A DNA stretch of 13,121 nucleotides from an uncultured bacterium. GTDB lineage: Bacteria; Verrucomicrobiota; Lentisphaeria; Victivallales; UBA1829. Below the pieces are notes generated by a model, which saw only the letters and a list, made by a program, of their open reading frames with translations, ran no database searches and was not told where the DNA came from. The DNA lies in the NCBI GenBank assembly GCA_900549045.1, contig URNE01000025.1, positions 1 through 13,121 of the forward strand. Reading direction: 5' to 3'. This document shows positions 6,935 to 13,121 of this stretch, in pieces; the first letter of the stretch is position 1, and each line of letters opens with the position of its first letter. Made by a program: the position numbers and the translations under genes.

Positions 6935-8890
6935 TTACTGTTTCGCGGTATTTTCCGCGCGGGTGATCTCCTCGCCGGTTCTCACCAGACGCGCACTGTT
7001 GAAGATGACAATCAGGGTGCTGACCGTGTGCAGCACCGCGGCAAGAACCGGACTCATCTGTCCGAACACCGAAAGGATGATGCCGCAGATCACAAACAGC
7101 ATGCCGAACACAAGGTTCTGGTTGATGACCGAAGCCGATTTTCTGGAAAGCGTGATCAGCAGCGGAATGCGGCGCAGATCGTTCGTCATAAGCGCAATCG
7201 ACGCGCTGTTGATCGCGATGTCGCTGCCGATCGCCCCCATCGCAATGCTCAGGTCCGCGGCGGCAAGCGCGGGCGCATCGTTCACGCCGTCGCCGACGAA
7301 CGCCACGATGTCGTTCTTCTTCGCCTGTTCCACATATTCCACTTTCCCCTGCGGCAGACAGTCTCCGCGGAAGTCGTCGATGCCGACTTTCGCCGCAACC
7401 GCCGTCGCAACCGCCGAGCGGTCGCCGGTGACCATTGCGCACTGGCGGATCCCCTCCGCTTTCAGCTCCTTCACCATCTCCGCCGCTTCGGGACGGATCT
7501 GGTCGCGGAAGCCGACCCAGCCGATCGACTTGCCGTTGCGCACGATTACCGCAACGCTCATTCCTTCGACCTCGCTCTCATCATGCGGAAGCGCAATGTT
7601 CTGAGAAAGAATCCAGGCGGGACGGCCGACCATGCATTTGACGCCTCCGATCACCGCCTCAACACCCTTTCCAGGCAGTTCCTCGTAGGAATCGCCCTTC
7701 TCCGGCGCGATTCCCACTTCCTTTGCGAGACGCTGCAGCGCAAGCGCCGTCGGGTGGTTGCTGGCGATTTCAACGGAAACCGCCGTTTTGAGCAGTTCCG
7801 CCGGCTCCACGCCGTCAACCGGTTTCAGACGCGCGACTTCCAGTTCGCCCTTCGTCAGCGTTCCGGTTTTGTCGAACACGAAACAGCGGACTTTGGAGGC
7901 GAGTTCCAGATGCGCCACGTTCTTGATGAGGATTCCGAGACGCGCGGCCGCGGCAATCGCCGCGACCACGGCGGTCGGAGTCGCAAGAACCACGGCGCAG
8001 GGACATGCGATGACCATGAGCGTAATCACCCGGTTCATATCGCCGTCGGAGAACCACCAGGTGAGCGCCGCAAGCATGAGAATCGTCGGCGTGTAGAACC
8101 CGGCGTACTTGTCGATGATGCGCACCATCGGTGTCTTGCTCGTTTCGGCGGCGAGAATCATCTCTTTGACCTTGCCGAGCGTGGTATCGTTGCCGACCTT
8201 CGTCACCTTGACGTCGATCGCGCCGGAAAGGTTCATGGTTCCGGCATAAACTTCATCGCCCGCGCCCTTGTCGACCGGAAGCGATTCGCCGGTGATCGAC
8301 GCCTGGTTGACCGCGCTCTGTCCCTTGACGATGACGCCGTCGATCGGGAAGTTTTCGCCCGGGCGGACATTGATGACGTCGCCCAGCTGAAGATCAAGCA
8401 CTTCCGTTTCGACGAAGTCGCCGTCGACCAGCTTGCGCGCGGTGTGCGGCGTCAGACGGATCAGGTCTTCAATGGAACGCTGAGCGCCCGACGCGGTGCG
8501 CGTTTCGATGATGATTGTAATCAGCAGGAAGAATGCGATGATTCCGGCCTCGCGGAAAACTCCGCCCGCGAACGCCGCAAGCAGGGCCATCGCGACGAGC
8601 TCGTTCATGTAGACGCGTCCGGCGCAGAGGTCCTTGATTGCCGCCCAGACAATCGGGAGCGCAAGAACGATTGCACCGAGCACGGCGCTGAGTTCGGAGG
8701 CGAATTCCTGCGCGGGGAAAAGCCACTCAAGCAGGAAGGAATTCAGTATCAGGAAACCGCCGGCGACGGCGAATCCGGCGCGGCCCATGGAACGGGAGTG
8801 TCCGACCCCCTCCCCCATCGGCTGTCCGCAAACGCAGATCGAGGCGTCCTCGTGGTGATGATCATGGTCATGTCCGCAGCAGCAGCTCAT
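6935..8890 (-). CDS. P1B-type heavy-metal-translocating ATPase
   Basis: This 651-aa pump should export a transition metal ion across the inner membrane, driven by ATP. It has eight predicted helices, with the P1B layout of four before the actuator domain, two around the CPC motif and two at the end. Motifs seen are TGES (200-203) in the actuator, CPC (296-298) in helix 6, the phosphorylation site DKTGT (D340), the nucleotide-binding HP (379-380), TGD (488-490) and GDGVNDAP (533-540). No HMA domain is present. Instead the N-terminus is Cys/His-rich (CCCGHDHDHHH at 3-13, C19, C21), a likely metal-binding tail. Helix 8 has H621 followed by TVST and lacks both the D-x-G of ZntA/CadA pumps and the HEGG of cobalt-type pumps, so metal identity (Zn, Cd, Cu, Co or Mn) is open. 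The start overlaps the preceding stop (ATGA) and follows GAGGAGG, which suggests translational coupling. Confidence 0.95.
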   Translation of the reverse strand: MSCCCGHDHDHHHEDASICVCGQPMGEGVGHSRSMGRAGFAVAGGFLILNSFLLEWLFPAQEFASELSAVLGAIVLALPIVWAAIKDLCAGRVYMNELVAMALLAAFAGGVFREAGIIAFFLLITIIIETRTASGAQRSIEDLIRLTPHTARKLVDGDFVETEVLDLQLGDVINVRPGENFPIDGVIVKGQSAVNQASITGESLPVDKGAGDEVYAGTMNLSGAIDVKVTKVGNDTTLGKVKEMILAAETSKTPMVRIIDKYAGFYTPTILMLAALTWWFSDGDMNRVITLMVIACPCAVVLATPTAVVAAIAAAARLGILIKNVAHLELASKVRCFVFDKTGTLTKGELEVARLKPVDGVEPAELLKTAVSVEIASNHPTALALQRLAKEVGIAPEKGDSYEELPGKGVEAVIGGVKCMVGRPAWILSQNIALPHDESEVEGMSVAVIVRNGKSIGWVGFRDQIRPEAAEMVKELKAEGIRQCAMVTGDRSAVATAVAAKVGIDDFRGDCLPQGKVEYVEQAKKNDIVAFVGDGVNDAPALAAADLSIAMGAIGSDIAINSASIALMTNDLRRIPLLITLSRKSASVINQNLVFGMLFVICGIILSVFGQMSPVLAAVLHTVSTLIVIFNSARLVRTGEEITRAENTAKQ

Positions 8891-10071
8891 TTCTTTGCCT
8901 CCTCATTCTTTTCTTCCGCCTCTTTCTTTTCTTTGGCGGTCAGCGGTTCGGGGTTCAGCTTGAGACGGAGCTCCTGGCGGCCGCTGCCGATGGAGTTGAC
9001 GATGAATTTATCCTTGACTTTCCCCATTGCCTCCGCCATCACCTGCGAGAAGAGCGTTACGGTTACCGTATCCGGACTCTTTCCGTATTCGGCGAGAATG
9101 CTCTTGAAATAACCGGCATCCGCGGAAACGTCGGAAACGACGCGCTTGCGGTAGCTGTCCGCCTCGGAAACAATGCGGTCCGATTCGGACTGTGCAAGAG
9201 CGAGCTGTTCGATTTTGTAAGCCTCCGCCTTCTGAATCGCCGCGCTGCTCTGCTGCTGGGCATGCAGAACATTGTCGAAAGCGTTGATCGTCTGCGGCGG
9301 CGGACTCTTCTGTTCAAGGTCAACGCGGAGCACTTCCACTCCGATGCGGAGGTCGGCGACCCGCTTCATCACCATCGTCTCAATCGTCTTCTGATACTTC
9401 GACGCGCTACTGTTGTTGTTGTAGAGAATGCCGTCGACATTCCATCCGGCGGTGACGCGGAGAACGCAGTCGTCGAGCACGGCGCGGAGCAGAGTCTGCG
9501 GGCCGCGGGTCCCGCGGCGTTCGCCGTCGGGAGCGGTCATAACGTCATCCGCCTTCTCCGGATTGAGCGGCGTCATGCATGTTTTGTAGTAACGTTCCGG
9601 ATCGACGACGCGGGCGGTCATCTTCCAGTCGGTGTGAACGATGCAGGCGTCTCCCGTGAGGAGATAACCGTCGATTCCCGGCTTGAGGGCGTCGGGAGCG
9701 CCGCCCATCGCCGAAGCCTCTTTCCGGTTCGTGATAAGCGCTCTGTTCGCCGGCATGAACGACGACGTTTCGATGCTGAAAGGACTCGTTTTCACTTTCA
9801 CGGTCTGGCTGACCGGATAGGGGAAGACCCAGTGCCAGCTTTCCGTGCAGACTTTCTGAAACTTTCCGAACTGGAAAGTCAGCACTGCGGTATCGGGCTG
9901 AACGGTGAAGAAGCCGCTGAATATGAAGAACCACACCAGCAGCACGGCAATGGCGGCGACAAGGAGAGTGAACACCGCCTTGAGGCTTTTATTGAGCGTT
10001 TCGAAGCCGGAGGAAAACGCACTGTTCTCCGCCGCCCGTTCCGCTCTGATTCTTGTTTCAAGATCCTGCAT
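8887..10071 (-). CDS. SPFH-domain protein, second HflK-like paralogue
   Basis: This 394-aa member of the stomatin/prohibitin/flotillin/HflKC family has a 30-residue cytoplasmic lead, one membrane helix (about 31-53), then the SPFH module from VQPDTAVLTFQFG (57-69). The segment TGDACIVHTDWKM (119-131) matches the HflK pattern in which the protein must accept a new strand. Residues about 255-330 are an alanine/glutamate-rich helix (QKAEAYKIEQLALAQSESDR) that would assemble with its partners. The lysine/glutamate tail is low complexity. Known HflK and HflC form a cage-like membrane complex that restrains FtsH. The order here suggests a third subunit of the same assembly, or a component dedicated to the metal pump, since it overlaps that gene by 4 bp. 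GGAGA precedes the ATG. It may be annotated elsewhere as HflC or as a generic SPFH protein. Confidence 0.88.
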   Translation of the reverse strand: MQDLETRIRAERAAENSAFSSGFETLNKSLKAVFTLLVAAIAVLLVWFFIFSGFFTVQPDTAVLTFQFGKFQKVCTESWHWVFPYPVSQTVKVKTSPFSIETSSFMPANRALITNRKEASAMGGAPDALKPGIDGYLLTGDACIVHTDWKMTARVVDPERYYKTCMTPLNPEKADDVMTAPDGERRGTRGPQTLLRAVLDDCVLRVTAGWNVDGILYNNNSSASKYQKTIETMVMKRVADLRIGVEVLRVDLEQKSPPPQTINAFDNVLHAQQQSSAAIQKAEAYKIEQLALAQSESDRIVSEADSYRKRVVSDVSADAGYFKSILAEYGKSPDTVTVTLFSQVMAEAMGKVKDKFIVNSIGSGRQELRLKLNPEPLTAKEKKEAEEKNEEAKK

Positions 10072-10082
10072 GGTGATCTCCG

Positions 10083-11021
10083 TCAGTTCTTTTTCGCCGG
10101 TTTTTCAAGCGCGGAGCCGCCGAACTTCAGAATGTCGAACGGCGCGGAGTTGGTGTCGAGAACGAGAGTCGTGCGGCTGCCCATCAGACGCTTCATGGAA
10201 TCGAGCTTGCGCAGGAAAACCGCGAGTTCCGGGTTTTCCGCAAAGACCGCGAGGTGTTTCGCCGCCGCGGCGTCGCCTTCCGCACGCAGAGCGGTCGCTT
10301 TCGCCTCCGCCTGAGTAAGAGCGTTGCGCTTGGCGGCGTCCGCTTCGGTCATGATTCTGCGGGACTTGACGTTGCCCTCTTCCTTGTACTTGGCGGCGGC
10401 GGCGTCACGCTCCTGGATCATGCGTTCCGCAATCGCCTTCGCCGGAGTTTCGGGAACGCCGATCGTCTTGATGTTCACCGCAATGACTTCCAGACCGTAG
10501 AGATCTTTGGCTTTCGGAGCAATGAGTTCCAGCATCTCTTTTTCCATCTGCGGAATCATGATCTTTTCCGGATCGGAATTGACCAGCCGGTCAAGATTGT
10601 ATTTGCCGATCACCGCGCTTTTGACGGTTCTCATCTGACTGGAGAGATCGTCTTCCGCCGCGTTGATGTTGCCGCCGGAAGTCTGGAATCTGACGAGATC
10701 CTGAATGCGGTAAACCGTGTAGATTCCCGCTGTGATGTTTTTGCCGTCCGCCGTGCGGATCTCCTCAAGTTTGCCGATGTTGCCGTCGAAGCAGCGGAGA
10801 CGGATGTCGTACTTCTGGATTTTCTGAATCGGGAGCGGCCAGCGGAAGTGGAGACCGGGTCCGCGTTCGCCGGTGATTTTGTTGAAAGTCAGAACGACTG
10901 CGCGTTCGGTTTCATTGACCTGATAGGAAAAGATCGCTATTCCGAAGATTGCCACGACGACAAGTCCGAGCAGCATGATCGGAATATTGATTCCGTGTTC
11001 CTTGTGGTGTGTGTCCGCCAT
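10083..11021 (-). CDS. hflC: HflC-like SPFH-domain protein
   Basis: The 312-aa length is close to that of E. coli HflC. It has one helix near the N-terminus (about 11-32), then the HflC-type opening ETERAVVLTFNKITGERGPG (37-56) and LHFRWPLP (57-64). Next come a typical strand region (ADGKNITAGIYTVYRI, 91-106) and a long Ala-rich helix from about 195 to 255 (ERMIQERDAAAAKYKEEGN, EADAAKRNALTQAEAKA). The C-terminal segment TTLVLDTNSAPFDIL fits the end of HflC. It would pair with an HflK subunit in the inner membrane with its SPFH domain in the periplasm, where the family regulates FtsH proteolysis of membrane proteins. It lies between the two HflK-like genes, 24 bp after one and 11 bp before the other. 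AAGGAGA precedes the start. Confidence 0.88.
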   Translation of the reverse strand: MADTHHKEHGINIPIMLLGLVVVAIFGIAIFSYQVNETERAVVLTFNKITGERGPGLHFRWPLPIQKIQKYDIRLRCFDGNIGKLEEIRTADGKNITAGIYTVYRIQDLVRFQTSGGNINAAEDDLSSQMRTVKSAVIGKYNLDRLVNSDPEKIMIPQMEKEMLELIAPKAKDLYGLEVIAVNIKTIGVPETPAKAIAERMIQERDAAAAKYKEEGNVKSRRIMTEADAAKRNALTQAEAKATALRAEGDAAAAKHLAVFAENPELAVFLRKLDSMKRLMGSRTTLVLDTNSAPFDILKFGGSALEKPAKKN

Positions 11022-11045
11022 TTATATTTCTCCTTCTATATTGTT

Positions 11046-12965
11046 TTACTTTAAATCGCCAAGGTCGGTGTCGGTCAGATCGGTGCGGGGCTTCTCCTCC
11101 GCATTCAGTTCCAGAATCTGAGTCGGAATGGATGCGGAAATGATGTACTTCCGCAGCGGTGCGCAGTCGTTTTCCAGGAAAGAAAGATAGGTGCGCAGCT
11201 TGAACATTTCAGGCATTCCGCGATAAGCGGCGAGCTGGCTGGAGAACCGACGGGCTTCCGCGCTCGAAACCGTGGTCGCGTTGAACTTGTAGGCCTCCGC
11301 CTGCTGAACGAGCTCAATTGTCTCGATCTCAGATGCGGCAAGCGTCCTGGTCCTGTACGCCTCGGCCTTGATGACCGCGGTCGCCATCTCCTCCTCCGCA
11401 ACAAACACCTTCTGGAACGCCGGGGCGACGTCCTGAAGCGGCGGATGCGTATCGAGCAGATCGACGTTCAGGATCGTAACGCCGAGACCGCGCCTGTCGA
11501 CTGCCTGCTGAATCTGTTCACGCAGCCTGCGGGTGATTTCGAGACGGCCGACCGAGAGATCGTTCATGAAGTCGGTGCTCGCAAAGTAGATCGTCGCCTG
11601 ACGCGTTCCGATGTCAAGAACATATCCCCTGATGTTTTCAAAACCGAACGCATAGTCAAGAATCTTCTCGTGATTGACCTTGAAGGTCACCGGAAGGGAG
11701 GCGTTGAGCATGGAGACCGCGCCGCCGATGTCGCCGCTGGAATCCCGGTTCGCCACGAGGAACGGATTTTCGCCCGAACTGTGCTCGTTGTTCCAGAGAA
11801 TCGTGCGGATCGGCTTGCCCGCCTCATTCTTCGATTTGATGACTGCGCCGATGGTGACCGTCTGCGGAACGTCGACTTCGATGCGCTGAATGTTTTCGCA
11901 AGGCCAGGGGAGCTTCAGGTAAACGCCCGGCTGAAGAGGCTTCCCGTCAACGAGAGCTCCGAACCGTGTCTTGAGTCCGAGCTCGCCAGGGCCGACCTCC
12001 GCCACGCAGGTGAAGATCCAGAGGATGAGCAGCCATGCGCCGATCGCGGGAATCGCGACCTTGCAGAACATCTGGTAGAGCGAAGTTCCGGAAATTTTGA
12101 ATCCGAACTGGTAATCGAGCGCATCGGTAATGTTTTTCGCCACGCTTCCGGGCTCGATGAAGAGCGCAAGCAGACGGCTTTCATGAACCGGGCGGTCCTC
12201 AAGCTGCGTCCTCGGACGGTAGAATTCCGTGATGAAAGTGAAGAGCTGTTCGACCGCGACAACGGCAATCAGCGCAAAAGCGATTTTCGCAAACGGCATT
12301 TCGAGCCCCGCATTGTCCCAGCGCAGAGCGACCGAGGGAACAAGAGCGAGAAGGAAAATCACCGCGCCCGCAACCATCCACGCGCCGACCGGACGCAGCC
12401 AGCGGAATTCGGAAACGCGGGACTGCCCGGCGAGAAACGCTCCGAAGAAGAGCGAGAACACCGCAATCACAACGCAGACGAACGAAACGGCAACCGGCTC
12501 TTTCGGCAGAGCGGGACCCGCCTCGCCGAATGTCGCGCCAACCGACCATGCAATCCACAGTCCAAACACCATCAGCACAAATGCGAGAAGCGAAAACACC
12601 GACGGAGCATACTTCACATAGTTACGGTATGTTCTTCCGGCTGTGAACCGGACGTCTTCCGCGACATCGAGGAGACTCTGGGCGTTCTCCTTGCGTTTCC
12701 TGAGGAGCTCTTTTTCATATTCCTCTTCGGACGCGCTTCCCGCCAGCATTCCGCAGACAGCCGCGGCAACAGCGAAGAGAGTTGCGACGGCAAACGGGAT
12801 TGCGCCGAGTCCGTATGCTCCGTATCCGGCCCAGTCGTATACGCCGCCGGAAAATCCGGCCAGCAGAGCGACCGCCAGCGAGTAGACAGCGGAGAAGACC
12901 GCCAGTTTCATGGCAAGCCCCGAGCGTCTGCTGCTCGCGGAGTAGTTTTTCGTTTCCATTGTCAT
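11046..12965 (-). CDS. hflK: HflK-like SPFH protein with an N-terminal polytopic membrane domain
   Basis: At 639 aa this is far longer than classical HflK (about 420 aa). The extra length is an N-terminal region with about six hydrophobic segments (near 19-39, 53-75, 121-141, 157-179, 192-212 and 225-246) and a charged loop at 79-118. It then has a conserved-looking stretch (DALDYQFGFKISGTSLYQMF, 281-300), the usual anchoring helix (302-322) and the SPFH module opening EVGPGELGLKTRFG (323-336). A helical assembly region carries two related patches (IKAEAYRTR and QQAEAYKFN, 532-562). It heads the operon, as HflK does in hflKC. I used the ATG at 12965; a second ATG two codons on is also possible. 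The ribosome site (AAGGGTGG, 12973-12980) is weaker than those downstream. The role of the extra membrane part is unknown. It may make the complex independent of, or an alternative to, FtsH association. Confidence 0.88.
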   Translation of the reverse strand: MTMETKNYSASSRRSGLAMKLAVFSAVYSLAVALLAGFSGGVYDWAGYGAYGLGAIPFAVATLFAVAAAVCGMLAGSASEEEYEKELLRKRKENAQSLLDVAEDVRFTAGRTYRNYVKYAPSVFSLLAFVLMVFGLWIAWSVGATFGEAGPALPKEPVAVSFVCVVIAVFSLFFGAFLAGQSRVSEFRWLRPVGAWMVAGAVIFLLALVPSVALRWDNAGLEMPFAKIAFALIAVVAVEQLFTFITEFYRPRTQLEDRPVHESRLLALFIEPGSVAKNITDALDYQFGFKISGTSLYQMFCKVAIPAIGAWLLILWIFTCVAEVGPGELGLKTRFGALVDGKPLQPGVYLKLPWPCENIQRIEVDVPQTVTIGAVIKSKNEAGKPIRTILWNNEHSSGENPFLVANRDSSGDIGGAVSMLNASLPVTFKVNHEKILDYAFGFENIRGYVLDIGTRQATIYFASTDFMNDLSVGRLEITRRLREQIQQAVDRRGLGVTILNVDLLDTHPPLQDVAPAFQKVFVAEEEMATAVIKAEAYRTRTLAASEIETIELVQQAEAYKFNATTVSSAEARRFSSQLAAYRGMPEMFKLRTYLSFLENDCAPLRKYIISASIPTQILELNAEEKPRTDLTDTDLGDLK

Positions 12966-13052
12966 GCTTCGTCCACCCTTCTTCTTTCCGTCTTCCGTTT
13001 TTCATGCGGAAAACTCTTTTATCTTTTATGATTTGACAGTCTTTTCAACAGG

Positions 13053-13067
13053 CCGCAGAATCTGCGG
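13053..13067. promoter_or_regulatory. 15-bp palindrome downstream of the operon promoter (candidate operator)
   Basis: CCGCAGA and TCTGCGG form seven-base arms around one central base. The site begins about 12 nt downstream of the predicted transcription start and about 90 bp before the first start codon. That location suits a repressor operator. In RNA a one-base loop is not feasible, so it is more likely a DNA-binding site than a hairpin. The regulator is not in the window. Confidence 0.5.
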
Positions 13068-13085
13068 ACATTTGCACAAAGGTAC

Positions 13086-13114
13086 ATGATATATCACAAA
13101 TGCCTGTTTTTCAA
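13086..13114 (-). promoter_or_regulatory. sigma70-type promoter of the seven-gene operon
   Basis: On the minus strand TTGAAA (-35, 13109-13114) and TATCAT (-10, 13086-13091) are separated by 17 bp, the best spacing for a housekeeping promoter. The surroundings are AT-rich relative to the genes. Transcription would start near 13079, giving a leader of about 115 nt that contains the palindrome at 13053-13067. No other promoter was seen within the operon, where the gaps are 24 bp or less. Confidence 0.6.
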
Positions 13115-13121
13115 ATGGTTT

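Noticed and set aside
2648..9112. Plus-strand open frame of 2,154 codons as a giant gene
   Set aside because: It is antisense to four genes with complete catalytic motifs and strong ribosome sites, its composition is Arg/His/Asp-rich without domains, and shared codon phase explains it.
13026..13121. Minus-strand open stretch of 31 codons from the right edge to a TAA, as the end of an upstream gene
   Set aside because: It overlaps the operon promoter and palindrome, is AT-rich, and its residues look random. It cannot be judged without the neighbouring sequence.
13086..13121. Plus-strand ATG followed by 12 open codons as the start of a divergent gene
   Set aside because: The AAAGG upstream is only 3 nt from the ATG, and 12 codons are too few to support a gene.

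Overview
The window is about 13 kb of moderately GC-rich bacterial DNA, and every gene I can support lies on the minus strand. The gene set suggests the PVC superphylum (Planctomycetes/Verrucomicrobia/Lentisphaerota), most likely a Lentisphaerota (Victivallis-like) genome. The main reasons are a large HflK-type protein with a polytopic membrane N-terminus, an SPFH trio beside an ABC-2 exporter and a metal ATPase, and a long enzyme-like protein of a kind I associate with that lineage. This placement is inference; no rRNA or marker gene is present.

The main feature is a tight seven-gene operon read from about 13,080 down to 2,723. In transcription order it encodes: (1) a 639-aa HflK-like SPFH protein with about six extra transmembrane segments before its SPFH module; (2) a 312-aa HflC-like SPFH protein; (3) a 394-aa second HflK-like SPFH protein; (4) a 651-aa P1B-type heavy-metal ATPase with a Cys/His-rich N-terminus instead of an HMA domain; (5) a 379-aa NatA/CcmA-type ABC ATPase with a proline-rich, coiled-coil tail; (6) a 482-aa ABC-2-like permease with a large extracytoplasmic domain; (7) a 528-aa membrane-anchored helical (TPR-like) protein. 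Gaps are 24, 11, -4, 15, 15 and 6 bp, and genes 2 to 7 each have a clear Shine-Dalgarno. A good sigma70-type promoter and a 15-bp palindrome lie upstream of the first gene. My reading is that the SPFH proteins form a membrane platform that organises or controls the two transporters. No FtsH protease, the usual HflKC partner, is in the window.

A 120-bp spacer (2603-2722) follows. It contains a consensus -10 box, a strong Shine-Dalgarno and two overlapping inverted repeats. They precede a separate 820-aa cytoplasmic protein (140-2602) that looks like a TIM-barrel glycosidase with an amidotransferase-like domain, but belongs to no family I can name. At the left edge, positions 1-76 may be the first 25 codons of a further minus-strand gene. 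No RNA genes, mobile elements, CRISPR arrays or tRNAs were seen.

The plus strand carries a 2,154-codon open frame (2648-9112) antisense to four operon genes. It is explained by codon phase and codon avoidance and is not annotated as a gene.
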